From the NCBI GenBank assembly GCA_946481445.1, contig CAMLOA010000112.1, forward strand, positions 1 to 6,565: a stretch of DNA of 6,565 nt, in the 5' to 3' direction. Positions 1-6,324 of this stretch are shown one piece after another. The position numbers and the translations under genes were made by a program. The notes below the pieces were generated by a model. It did not search any database. It was not told the origin of the DNA and saw nothing but the letters and a program-made list of their open reading frames with translations. The stretch is from an uncultured Devosia sp. GTDB lineage: Bacteria; Pseudomonadota; Alphaproteobacteria; Rhizobiales; Devosiaceae. Numbering within the stretch: position 1 is the stretch's first letter; every line of letters begins with the position of its first letter.

Positions 1-50
1 CCGGTTTTGGGAACCGGGGGTCCAAAGTTCGAATCTTTGTACTCCGACCA
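1..50 (+). tRNA. tRNA-Pro (anticodon UGG), 3' part only
   Basis: The window opens inside a tRNA gene. The anticodon arm is complete: 5-bp stem 1-5/13-17 and a 7-nt loop TTTGGGA (6-12), which places anticodon TGG at 8-10, so proline. The T arm follows, with stem 23-27/35-39 around the loop TTCGAAT. The 3' acceptor strand is at 40-46, the discriminator A at 47 and an encoded CCA at 48-50. The acceptor end CTCCG-A-CCA fits bacterial tRNA-Pro, whose 5' end usually starts CGGAG. The D arm and 5' acceptor strand lie left of the window, so the pairing of the acceptor stem could not be checked. Confidence 0.93.
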
Positions 51-95
51 TCGCAGCCCGCCTCTGTGGCGAACGCATCGTGTTGAGGACTTTGC

Positions 96-401
96 ATGAC
101 CGCCCGTATCTACCGCCCGGCCCGTAATGCCATGCAATCGGGAAAGGGCAAGTCCCGCCAGTGGGTCCTGGTGCACGAACCGGCATCGCCGCGGGAGATC
201 GACCCGCTCATGGGCTACACCGCCTCGACCGACACGCGCCAGCAGATCAAGCTGTCCTTCGACACGCTCGAGGCCGCCGAGGCCTATGCACAGAAGAATG
301 GCCTCGCCTATTCCGTGCAGCCGGCGCATGACGCCACGCCCAAGCGGGTGAGCTATCCCGACAATTTCCGCGCCGACCGCAAGACTCCCTGGACGCACTG
401 A
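96..401 (+). CDS. Complex I accessory subunit, NDUFS4 (18-kDa)-like ETC complex I subunit
   Basis: The 101-aa protein matches the 'ETC complex I subunit conserved region' family (the bacterial counterpart of mitochondrial NDUFS4), which in Alphaproteobacteria is an accessory subunit of NADH:ubiquinone oxidoreductase on the cytoplasmic arm at the inner membrane. Family marks are the N-terminal RIYRPARNAMQSG (4-16), the W23 strand, the central DPLMGYTASTD (36-46), the alternating Q/L/F strand near 49-55, the YA..NGL..SV segment (64-74), and the C-terminal DNFR...PWTH (89-101). There is no signal peptide or membrane segment, and the length is normal for alphaproteobacterial members. GAGGA at 85-89, six bases before ATG, supports this start. 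The gene sits alone, 45 bp after tRNA-Pro and away from any nuo operon, and is followed by a terminator. The family call is secure; the role is taken from the mitochondrial homologue. Confidence 0.9.
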   Translation: MTARIYRPARNAMQSGKGKSRQWVLVHEPASPREIDPLMGYTASTDTRQQIKLSFDTLEAAEAYAQKNGLAYSVQPAHDATPKRVSYPDNFRADRKTPWTH

Positions 402-426
402 ACCGTCCGCATCGACAAGTGTGGTG

Positions 427-455
427 ATGCGCTGCAAGCGATTGCGGCGCATTTT
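427..455 (+). terminator. Intrinsic terminator after the complex I subunit gene
   Basis: An 11-bp stem (427-437 with 442-452, one G-T wobble at 433/446) closes a GCGA tetraloop of the GNRA type and runs straight into TTTT (452-455). It starts 25 bp after the stop codon at 401. Stem, stable loop and T-run on the sense strand make a convincing Rho-independent terminator, so the TraB/GumN gene downstream probably has its own promoter in 456-536. I could not pick out a clear -35/-10 pair there. Confidence 0.75.
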
Positions 456-546
456 CGTCTGGCATGGTCGATCTTGTGGCCTGCGTGGATATTGTCTTTG
501 GCGTGCCCTGCCCCATGTGGAAGGGTGAGACAAACTGGAGGATACC

Positions 547-1416
547 ATGCCCCGTCCCGCACGATTGCTCGTCTCTGGCCTGGCGTTGGTAACCCTTTCG
601 GCCCTCCCCGCCCTGGGCGCGCCGGCCATCTGGCGTATCAGCGACGCGGACAGCAGCATCCACCTGTTCGGCTCGTTTCATGTGCTGCCGGAAGGCATTG
701 AATGGCGTACCCCCCTGTTCGACGAATTGCTTGAAGCCGCCGAAACGGTGGTCTTTGAAACCGATATCGGGCCGCTCGCCCAGGCCGAAATCGGCGCCAA
801 GGCATTCGTCCGCGGAATCTACGCCGATGGCACCCTGCTCACCGACGTGATCGGAGATGAGACGGAGGCCAGGCTGCGCTCGGTGAGCGCGGAATACGGG
901 GTGCCGGTCGGATCGATTCTGGCAATGCGTCCCTGGATGGCGGCCAACACCATCTCGGTCGCCGCCATGGCGCAGGCCGGGTATGGGCTGCAGGGTGTCG
1001 AGGTGACCATCAACCCCGAAATTGCCCCTGAACGCCTTGCCTTCCTCGAGACGGGCGACGAGCAGCTCGATGTCCTGTCAGGTGCGCCGGAGGACGAGCA
1101 GATCGCCATGCTTGAGGCCACGCTGGAGCAGATGGGCATCCTCGACAAGGTCATGGAAAAGATGATGGGCCACTGGATGGCTGGTACCCCCGATCAGCTT
1201 GGCCATCTCTTTCTCATGGAAATGGGCGGCTTCGAAACCGCCTTCATGGAAAGGCTGATCTACGCCCGCAACCGCAACTGGGTGGCGCCCCTCGAGCAAA
1301 TGCTGGCCCGGAATACCAATGCCCTGGTCGTGGTGGGCGCGGCACACATGATCGGCGAGGGGGGCGTCACGGACCTCTTGGCGCAAGCCGGCTACGCCGT
1401 CGAGCGCGTGCAGTAG
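547..1416 (+). CDS. TraB/GumN family protein (TIKI-like), secreted or periplasmic
   Basis: The 289-aa protein belongs to the TraB/GumN family, related to the eukaryotic TIKI metalloproteases. Most bacterial members have no known substrate. Residues 1 to about 25 form a signal peptide (basic MPRPAR, then a hydrophobic stretch, then a small-residue PALGA cut region), so export is likely. The N-terminal motif GSFHVLP (42-48, GxxH with His45) and the strand VVFETD (68-73, Glu71) match the first half of the putative metal site. The middle has the typical GYGLQGVE (146-152 and on) and FLETGDEQ (166-173). The C-terminus repeats the GxxH motif in GAAHMIGEGGV (264-274, His267) before the final strand. 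Length is normal for the family. GGAGGA at 537-542 supports the start. The stop abuts the stop of the convergent tautomerase gene. Protease activity is inferred from distant relatives and is not established. Confidence 0.87.
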   Translation: MPRPARLLVSGLALVTLSALPALGAPAIWRISDADSSIHLFGSFHVLPEGIEWRTPLFDELLEAAETVVFETDIGPLAQAEIGAKAFVRGIYADGTLLTDVIGDETEARLRSVSAEYGVPVGSILAMRPWMAANTISVAAMAQAGYGLQGVEVTINPEIAPERLAFLETGDEQLDVLSGAPEDEQIAMLEATLEQMGILDKVMEKMMGHWMAGTPDQLGHLFLMEMGGFETAFMERLIYARNRNWVAPLEQMLARNTNALVVVGAAHMIGEGGVTDLLAQAGYAVERVQ

Positions 1417-1803
1417 CTAGACGTCGACCTTGAAACCCAGCTCGATCTCGCTGGCAGGCAAGCCACGCAGGCCCCAATTGTCCTGATCGACCTCGATCAG
1501 CGTGACCACGATATCGCCGGGCTCAAGGCCAAATGGCGCGAGGTTGCGCACCAGGGCGGCATAGAGCCGCCGCTTGGCCTCGAGGCTTCTGCCCGAAAAC
1601 ATCGTCACTTCGATGATTGTCCTGCGGGCGCTTGCGCCCACAGGCATCAGCATGTCGTCCGGATCGTGCTGAACCAGCCGGATGCCGCGGTCGTTCTCCG
1701 GGATGCGGATCCCTTCGACCAGCGCCGCCTGTACGGCCTCCAGCAGCTGGCGACGGCGGTCGCCGAGCCAGCCGCTGGCGGTTTCAATCCGTGTCGAGGG
1801 CAT
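1417..1803 (-). CDS. Tautomerase-superfamily protein (4-oxalocrotonate tautomerase-like, Tautomerase_2 type)
   Basis: The 128-aa protein starts Met-Pro; in this superfamily the Met is removed and Pro acts as the N-terminal catalytic base that moves protons in enol/keto tautomerisation. Its length, about twice that of the 62-aa 4-OT subunit, and the motifs FSGRSLEAKRRLY (69-81) and DNWGLRG (108-114) fit the Tautomerase_2 group. Candidate substrate-binding arginines include Arg5, Arg60/61 and Arg72. No membrane segment is seen. It is the last gene of the minus-strand operon, starting 6 bp after the stop of the second dehydrogenase. The nearest GAGG (1815-1818) is 11 bases from ATG, so translation may depend on coupling to the gene before it. 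A role in tautomerising an enol or enone intermediate of the sugar pathway is inference; many family members remain uncharacterised. Confidence 0.82.
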   Translation of the reverse strand: MPSTRIETASGWLGDRRRQLLEAVQAALVEGIRIPENDRGIRLVQHDPDDMLMPVGASARRTIIEVTMFSGRSLEAKRRLYAALVRNLAPFGLEPGDIVVTLIEVDQDNWGLRGLPASEIELGFKVDV

Positions 1804-1809
1804 ATCCGC

Positions 1810-2961
1810 TCAGACCTCGCTCAGCTTGGTCCACTTCCCGTCGTTCTGGCTCGACTGCACCGATGCCACGATGAACTGCATCCCTTCGATGCCATCGGCC
1901 ATGGAGGGCAGCAGCCCCTCATAGGCGGCGCCCTCGCCCCGGATGATCGCCGCGAACTGGCTGTAGAGCGTGGCAAAGGCTTCGAGGTACCCCTCCGGGT
2001 GACCGGAGGGGATACGGACATTCATGGTAGACGCCGCGCCGCCGGAAATGGCGCCGCCGCGGGTGAGGAGCTGCTTGGGTTTGCCGAATTCGGTGAACCA
2101 CATGTAGTTCGGGTTGTCCTGCCGCCACTCGATGCCGGCCTTGTCGCCGTAGACGCGCAGCTGCAGGCCGTTCTCGCAGCCCACGGCGACCTGGCTGGCC
2201 CAGAGCATGCCCTTGGCTCCGCCCTTGAAGCGCAGCATGATGTGGACATTGTCATCCAGCCGCCGGCCCTCGACAAAGGCCGTCAGATCGGCCGAAACCG
2301 AGTCGGTCTCGAGTCCGGTGACGAAACGGGCCAGGTTGTAGGCGTGCGTTCCGATATCACCAATGCAGCCACCGGCACCGGAGCGGGCCGGGTCGGTCCG
2401 CCACGAGGCCTGCTTGTTGTCGTCGCTGGTCGGCTCGGTCAGCCAGTCCTGCGGATACTCGGCCTGCACGACGCGGATATTGCCCAGGGCACCCGAAGCC
2501 ACCAGTTCGCGGGCCTGCCGGATCAGCGGATAGCCCGTATAATTGTGCGTCAGCAGGAACTTGGCACCATTGGCGGGCTTGATCTCGGCCAGCTTGCGCG
2601 CGTCCTCGAGCGTCGAGGTAATGGGCTTGTCGCAGATGACGTGAATGCCGGCCTCGAGAAAGGCCTTGGCGGGCCCATAGTGCATGTGATTGGGCGTGAC
2701 GATCGACACCGCCTGGATGCCGTCGGGCCGGGCGGCCTCGGCGCGTGCCATCTCCTCATAGGAGGTGTAGATGCGATCATCGGCCAGTCCGATATTACGG
2801 CCGGACTCAAGGGCAACCTCCGGCCGCGACGACAGGGCGCCAGCGACCAGTTCGTAGTCGCCATCGATGCGCGATGCCACGCGGTGCACATAGCCGATAA
2901 AGGCCCCCGTACCGCCCCCGACCATACCCAGGCGAATGCGCTTTGCGCCGTTCTCAGCCAT
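1810..2961 (-). CDS. Gfo/Idh/MocA family NAD(P)-dependent oxidoreductase (second dehydrogenase)
   Basis: The 383-aa protein has an N-terminal Rossmann fold with GGGTGAFIG (15-23) and a C-terminal alpha/beta substrate domain. The family's EKP motif appears as CDKPI (110-114, Lys112). The second-domain motif GGCIGDIGTHAYN (197-209) keeps both Asp202 and the usual catalytic His206. Such enzymes oxidise a secondary hydroxyl of a sugar, glycoside or inositol, with transfer of hydride to NAD(P)+, in the cytoplasm. The length is typical. AGAGGAGG (2967-2974), five bases before ATG, fixes the start. It follows the 351-aa TIM-barrel gene across a 137-bp gap holding a large inverted repeat, and the tautomerase gene follows after 6 bp. 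The closest known functions I can recall are glucoside 3-dehydrogenases (YcjS, ThuB type). Levoglucosan or inositol dehydrogenases are alternatives. The specific substrate is unknown. Confidence 0.88.
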   Translation of the reverse strand: MAENGAKRIRLGMVGGGTGAFIGYVHRVASRIDGDYELVAGALSSRPEVALESGRNIGLADDRIYTSYEEMARAEAARPDGIQAVSIVTPNHMHYGPAKAFLEAGIHVICDKPITSTLEDARKLAEIKPANGAKFLLTHNYTGYPLIRQARELVASGALGNIRVVQAEYPQDWLTEPTSDDNKQASWRTDPARSGAGGCIGDIGTHAYNLARFVTGLETDSVSADLTAFVEGRRLDDNVHIMLRFKGGAKGMLWASQVAVGCENGLQLRVYGDKAGIEWRQDNPNYMWFTEFGKPKQLLTRGGAISGGAASTMNVRIPSGHPEGYLEAFATLYSQFAAIIRGEGAAYEGLLPSMADGIEGMQFIVASVQSSQNDGKWTKLSEV

Positions 2962-3003
2962 ATTTGCCTCCTCTTTGCGTCGTCACCCGACGTCTATCAC
3001 AAG

Positions 3004-3081
3004 GTCATTCCCGCGAAAGCGGGAACCGCTGCTTTTGTGGGATCGTCCCGAAACGGAGGTTCCCGCTTTCGCGGGAATGAC
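3004..3081. repeat. Perfect inverted repeat, 24-nt arms, each arm itself a hairpin
   Basis: Arms 3004-3027 and 3058-3081 are exact reverse complements around a 30-nt spacer. Each arm is also self-complementary: a 7-bp stem TTCCCGC/GCGGGAA around GAAA in the left arm (3008-3025), with the mirror image around TTTC in the right arm. The sequence is of the GTCATTCCCGCGAAAGCGGG kind that I recall as a dispersed REP-like palindrome in many proteobacterial genomes, often found as an inverted pair. It lies between two co-directional genes of the operon. It may stabilise or trim the mRNA, or weaken read-through. There is no T-run after it on the minus strand (3003 downwards), so a classical terminator is unlikely. 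Confidence 0.85.
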
Positions 3082-3098
3082 TCCGTGGGAGAGCGAGA

Positions 3099-4154
3099 CT
3101 ACGAGAGCCCCAGCATCTTGCGGTTGGCGGCCTTGTCCGTGCCGGCGCCGGCAAAGTCGTCGAAGGCCTTCTCGGTGACGCGGATGATATAGCTCTTGAT
3201 CAGCTCGGCGCCCTCGCGCGCACCATCTTCGGGGTGCTTGAGAGCGCATTCCCATTCGAGCACGGCCCAGCCGCCGAAGTCGTTGGCCGCCATCTTGGCA
3301 AAGATCGAGGGGAAATCGACCTGGCCGTCACCAATGGAGCGGAACCGCCCTGCCCGGTTCACCCAGCTCTGGAACCCGCCATAGACGCCCTGGCGGCCAC
3401 TCGGATTGAACTCGGCATCCTTCACGTGGAAGGCCTTGATGCGGTCCTTGTAGATGTCGATGTAGTCCAGGTAGTCGAGCTGCTGCAGCACGAAATGGCT
3501 CGGATCGTAGAGCAGGTTGGCGCGCGGATGGTTGTTCACGCGCTCGAGGAACATCTCGTAGGAGACGCCGTCGTGCAGGTCCTCACCGGGATGGATTTCG
3601 TAGCAGACGTCGACACCGGCCTCGTCGAAGGCGTTCAGGATCGGCGTCCAGCGGCGGGCCAGTTCGTCGAACGCCTCTTCGACCAGGCCAGCGGGACGCT
3701 GCGGCCACGGATAGATGAAGGGCCAGGCCAGCGCCCCCGAGAAGGTGGCATGGGCATTGAGGCCAAGGTTTTGCGAGGCCTTGGCGGCATGCTTCATGGT
3801 CTGGATAGCCCATTCCGTGCGCGCCGCCGGCTTGCCATGGACCGCAGCAGGCGCGAAGCCATCAAATGCGGTGTCATAGGCCGGGTGCACAGCAACGAGC
3901 TGGCCCTGCAGATGCGTGGAGAGTTCGGTGATCTCGAGCCCGTGGCTGTTCACGATCCCCTTGAGCTCGTCGGCATAAGTCTTGGATGTTGCCGCCTTTT
4001 CGAGATCAATGAAGCTCGAAACCCATGTCGGGATCTGCACGCCCTTGTAGCCCAGGCCAGCGGCCCAGCGGCAGATATTGTCGAGCGTATCGAACGGCGC
4101 CTTGTCGCCGGCGAACTGGGCCAGAAAGATTGCAGGCCCCTTGATGGTGCGCAT
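3099..4154 (-). CDS. Sugar phosphate isomerase/epimerase-like TIM-barrel protein (xylose isomerase-like fold, 351 aa)
   Basis: The 351-aa protein has the xylose-isomerase-like / AP-endonuclease-2 TIM barrel of divalent-metal isomerases and epimerases. Likely metal and catalytic residues sit on successive strands: YEIHPGED (185-192, Glu186 and His188), YDPSHF (216-221, Asp217 and His220), FHVKDAE (242-248, His243 and Asp246) and VLEWE (298-302, Glu300). GDGQVDF (275-281) is the usual loop before the last strand. Known members epimerise or isomerise keto sugars, or carry out elimination or hydration of 3-keto glycosides. The two neighbouring dehydrogenases make a keto sugar a likely substrate. 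I chose this ATG because AGGAGAG lies six bases upstream. An in-frame ATG at 4235 would add 27 residues of low-complexity, unconserved-looking sequence. It is longer than the other TIM-barrel protein and not an obvious duplicate of it. The exact reaction is unknown. Confidence 0.86.
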   Translation of the reverse strand: MRTIKGPAIFLAQFAGDKAPFDTLDNICRWAAGLGYKGVQIPTWVSSFIDLEKAATSKTYADELKGIVNSHGLEITELSTHLQGQLVAVHPAYDTAFDGFAPAAVHGKPAARTEWAIQTMKHAAKASQNLGLNAHATFSGALAWPFIYPWPQRPAGLVEEAFDELARRWTPILNAFDEAGVDVCYEIHPGEDLHDGVSYEMFLERVNNHPRANLLYDPSHFVLQQLDYLDYIDIYKDRIKAFHVKDAEFNPSGRQGVYGGFQSWVNRAGRFRSIGDGQVDFPSIFAKMAANDFGGWAVLEWECALKHPEDGAREGAELIKSYIIRVTEKAFDDFAGAGTDKAANRKMLGLS

Positions 4155-4160
4155 GGACGT

Positions 4161-4167
4161 CTCTCCT
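4161..4167 (-). promoter_or_regulatory. Ribosome binding site that sets the start of the 351-aa TIM-barrel gene
   Basis: On the minus strand AGGAGAG, within the purine run AAGAGGAGAG (4161-4170), stands six bases before the ATG at 4152-4154. It favours this start over the longer open frame beginning at 4235. Confidence 0.75.
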
Positions 4168-4237
4168 CTTGCGGCCCCTGCCCTCCGCGGGGGCGAGGCC
4201 TTTGTTTGGACCGGCGGATTGGACACCGCTTGCAAGA

Positions 4238-4262
4238 CAGGCGGCGGGGTTGCCGCCGCCTG
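4238..4262 (-). other. GC-rich hairpin in the 171-bp gap between two operon genes
   Basis: A perfect 10-bp stem (4238-4247 with 4253-4262) closes a 5-nt loop. It lies 63 bp after the stop of the first dehydrogenase and 83 bp before the start of the 351-aa TIM-barrel gene. The sequence after it on the minus strand (TCTTGC) has no real T-run, so it may be a weak terminator, an attenuator or an mRNA-stabilising element rather than a strong terminator. Confidence 0.5.
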
Positions 4263-4279
4263 CCAGGATCATTGCGCGT

Positions 4280-4308
4280 ACTCTTGACCGGCGCGTGTCG
4301 CCTGTCAA
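4280..4308 (-). promoter_or_regulatory. Possible internal promoter for the last three operon genes
   Basis: On the minus strand a perfect -35 hexamer TTGACA (4303-4308) is followed, after 17 bases, by AAGAGT (4280-4285), which matches the -10 consensus at only three of six positions. The 171-bp gap leaves room for a promoter, and the hairpin at 4238-4262 would then fall in the leader. The weak -10 keeps confidence low. Confidence 0.22.
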
Positions 4309-4326
4309 TGAGGTACGCTCCTCATT
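4307..4326 (-). other. Small hairpin at the stop codon of the first dehydrogenase
   Basis: AATGAGG (4307-4313) and CCTCATT (4320-4326) form a 7-bp stem with a 6-nt loop, touching the last base of the TGA stop. There is no T-run. It may protect the 3' end of the upstream message, or it may be chance. Confidence 0.35.
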
Positions 4327-5465
4327 CACTTCAGCAGCGCCTGCGCCTCCGCCGGCGACAGCGCCTTGGGCCGGTCGCAGGTGGTCGACAGCGTCAACAC
4401 CTGGCCGCTCTCGCCGGCCTTGAGCAGGCTGGTCATGACATCCACGGCATGCAGCGCCACATCGAGCCCGCAGCGCGCGGTTGCGCCCGATTCGATCGAG
4501 GCGATCATGTCCGCCAGGCCCGCGGTGCGGTAGTTGGCCCGCGGATTGGCCGATTCCAGGTCCTGGTTCGGCCGGCCGAACGGATGGTCCCACGGCGTGA
4601 CCTTGCTGCGGGTCCCGGCAATGTCTGTAGTGACCAGTTCGCCGCCAAAGAAGTTCGGATCGGGCACGAAGATGGACCCGTCAGTGCCGTAGAGCTCGAT
4701 ATTGTGGTGGCCGTGGGCCGCGACGTCCCAGGAAGCGCCGATCGTGATGATCGCACCGGTATGGAACTCCAGCACGCCGTGGATCGTGGTGGGCGTGCCG
4801 ACCTTGACGAACGTGCCCTTGTAGGGGCCTTCGGCCGTGACCTCGCGTTCGGTGCGGGCCATGTTGGTGAAGGCCGAAAGGCGCCGCACCGGCCCGAGCA
4901 GGTGAATGAGCTCGGTGACGTAATACGGACCCAGATCCAGGATCGGGCCGGCGCCCGGCTGGAAGAAGAAGTCCGGATTGGGGTGCCAATGCTCCATGCC
5001 GCGGCTCATCACATGCGTGGTGCCGCTCATGATCTTGCCGAGCTTCCCGCTATCGATGATGTCACGCGCCTGCTGGTGCGCACCGCCCAGGAACGTATCG
5101 GGAGCCGAGCCCACCTTGAGGTTGCGGTCGTCGGCCGCCTTCTTGAGCGCCATGCCCTCTTCGAGCGACAGCACGAACGGCTTTTCCGAATAGGCGTGCT
5201 TGCCGGCCGAGACGATGTCCATGGACACCGAATAATGGGTCGCCGGGATCGTCAGGTTGACGATCACATCAATCTCGTCGTTCTTGAGCAATTCGTCGGG
5301 TGTCTGTGCACGAACGCCGAATTCTTCTGCACGCTTCTGGGCAGCAGCAGGAATGATATCGGCGACCGCGCGCACTTCGAGGCCCTTGAACAGGGGGGCC
5401 AGCCGCAGGTAGGCGCTCGAGATGTTGCCGGCACCCATGATGCCGACGCCATAGGTCTTGGCCAT
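4326..5465 (-). CDS. Gfo/Idh/MocA family NAD(P)-dependent oxidoreductase (first dehydrogenase, DLGPYY subtype)
   Basis: The 379-aa protein has a Rossmann domain with GAGNISS (11-17), the family motif SEKPF (93-97, Lys95) and the usual C-terminal substrate domain. The second motif reads GPILDLGPYYVTEL (173-186): Asp177 and Gly179 are kept, but the position normally held by the catalytic His is Tyr181. This GPYY form marks a subgroup I recognise among Gfo/Idh/MocA proteins whose substrates are mostly unassigned. ATG 5463-5465 is chosen because GGAG (5472-5475) stands six bases upstream and the previous gene's TGA ends one base before it. An ATG four codons earlier would add MESE and overlap the previous gene by 11 bases. 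Tight linkage to the 249-aa TIM-barrel gene suggests coupled translation and successive reactions. Overall similarity to the second dehydrogenase looks low, so this is not a recent duplication. Confidence 0.86.
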   Translation of the reverse strand: MAKTYGVGIMGAGNISSAYLRLAPLFKGLEVRAVADIIPAAAQKRAEEFGVRAQTPDELLKNDEIDVIVNLTIPATHYSVSMDIVSAGKHAYSEKPFVLSLEEGMALKKAADDRNLKVGSAPDTFLGGAHQQARDIIDSGKLGKIMSGTTHVMSRGMEHWHPNPDFFFQPGAGPILDLGPYYVTELIHLLGPVRRLSAFTNMARTEREVTAEGPYKGTFVKVGTPTTIHGVLEFHTGAIITIGASWDVAAHGHHNIELYGTDGSIFVPDPNFFGGELVTTDIAGTRSKVTPWDHPFGRPNQDLESANPRANYRTAGLADMIASIESGATARCGLDVALHAVDVMTSLLKAGESGQVLTLSTTCDRPKALSPAEAQALLK

Positions 5466-5466
5466 T

Positions 5467-6216
5467 TCAGACTCCATAGCCCTTGAGGGTTGCCATCGAG
5501 GTGCGCGCGAAACGGATCGCGTCGCTGGGCTTGTCGTGCTCGAGCACGAAATACTTGGCCTGCGTCTTGGCCTTCACCTGGGCGATGTAGTTCTTCCAGT
5601 CCAGCGTGCCCGTGCCGACATCGGCCCACCCGTCCTCATCGGCCTTTTCGCCCGCAGGAGCGATATCCTTGACGTGCACGGCGGTGATGCGGCTGCCCAG
5701 CTTGTCCAGCCAGGCCAGCGGGTCCTCATTGGCCTTGATCACCCAGGCCAGGTCCATTTCCCACTGCGTGTCGGGAGATGCCTCGAGGATGAGGTCCATG
5801 GGCGTCTTGCCATTGGCGTTCTTGATGAACTCCCAATGGTGGTTGTGGTAGCCGAAGCCCTTGCCGGCCTTCTTGAACGCCGCCGCGATCTTGCCAAGCC
5901 CCTCGGCGAAGCCCTGCCAGTCGCCGGTGCCGGCGCGGTATTCCTCGGAGGGCGGCGCCGGGCAGTAGATGGTCTCGATGCCGACCGTGTCGGCGATCTT
6001 GAGGGCAGCGTCGGTGTCGGTCAGTTGGCCATAGCCCATATGGGCCGTCGGCATGGTCAGGCCGGCATTCTTGAGGCTCTGCGCGAGCGCCGCAGGATCG
6101 GCAAACTGGCCGCCCCACCCTTCGACCTGGGCATAGCCCAGCGATTTCAGCGTCTTCAGGGTCTCGTCGAGCGAGGCTTCATTTCGGGCACTATAGAGTT
6201 GATATGAGAAGTCCAT
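5467..6216 (-). CDS. Xylose isomerase-like TIM-barrel protein (sugar isomerase/epimerase family, 249 aa)
   Basis: The 249-aa cytoplasmic protein is a compact xylose-isomerase-like TIM barrel. Candidate metal and catalytic residues are Glu32 in QVEGWGG, the YHNHHWEF segment (123-130, His124, His126, Glu129), WEMD (152-155, Glu153 and Asp155), VHVKD (180-184, His181 and Asp184) and VLEHD (224-228, Glu226). GTGTLDW (201-207) is the typical loop before the last strand. Relatives include hydroxypyruvate isomerase, inosose dehydratase/isomerase (IolE, IolI) and keto-sugar epimerases, hydratases or lyases. AAGAGG (6222-6227), five bases before ATG, supports the start. It is the first gene after the transporter ATPase, from which it is separated by 191 bp with a hairpin and a candidate promoter. 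Its stop is one base from the start of the first dehydrogenase, which suggests they act on the same compound. The exact reaction is not known. Confidence 0.85.
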   Translation of the reverse strand: MDFSYQLYSARNEASLDETLKTLKSLGYAQVEGWGGQFADPAALAQSLKNAGLTMPTAHMGYGQLTDTDAALKIADTVGIETIYCPAPPSEEYRAGTGDWQGFAEGLGKIAAAFKKAGKGFGYHNHHWEFIKNANGKTPMDLILEASPDTQWEMDLAWVIKANEDPLAWLDKLGSRITAVHVKDIAPAGEKADEDGWADVGTGTLDWKNYIAQVKAKTQAKYFVLEHDKPSDAIRFARTSMATLKGYGV

Positions 6217-6225
6217 TTTGGCCTC

Positions 6226-6254
6226 TTGTAACGTTTGAATGGGCTCTCGAGCCC
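6226..6254 (-). promoter_or_regulatory. Operator-like palindromes just upstream of the first catabolic gene
   Basis: Two symmetric sites lie in the leader. TTGTAACGTTTGAA (6226-6239) is symmetric at 10 of 14 positions around a central CG, the general look of a LacI/GalR-family operator, and overlaps the ribosome binding site. GGGCTC-TC-GAGCCC (6241-6254) is a perfect 6-bp palindrome. No regulator gene is in the window, so operator function is only a suggestion. Confidence 0.28.
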
Positions 6255-6324
6255 GGCAATGCGGGAGAGGAGCTAAATCTGTTCGAGAGTGCTGTCGCGC
6301 ACGGCAGGCAGGCGCAATGGGTGA

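Noticed and set aside
1..50. tRNA-Pro 3' end as a prophage or island attachment site
   Set aside because: No integrase gene and no second copy of the tRNA end were seen in the window. The neighbouring complex I gene looks like core genome.
3004..3081. The inverted repeat as the ends of an insertion sequence or a CRISPR unit
   Set aside because: Only 30 bp separate the arms, with no transposase and no target-site duplication seen, and there is no array of direct repeats.
1666..3192. A 508-codon open frame on the + strand
   Set aside because: It lies antisense to the second dehydrogenase and runs through the inverted repeat. The protein shows no family motifs and no good ribosome binding site. 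High GC commonly leaves the opposite strand open.
3099..4154. The 351-aa protein as the alpha subunit of a C-glycoside deglycosidase
   Set aside because: The fold is compatible, but the small beta subunit that those enzymes need is not next to it in this window.
4155..4235. A longer start (ATG 4235) for the 351-aa TIM-barrel protein
   Set aside because: The extra 27 residues look like translated non-coding sequence, and the strong AGGAGAG stands before the inner ATG.
3234..5486. A 750-codon open frame on the + strand
   Set aside because: It is antisense to two well-supported genes (351-aa TIM barrel and first dehydrogenase) and crosses the gap between them. Its composition is typical of a codon-bias shadow, with no recognisable domain.
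5458..6207. A 249-codon open frame on the + strand opposite the short TIM-barrel gene
   Set aside because: The minus-strand protein has clear metal-site motifs and a ribosome binding site. The + strand product has neither.
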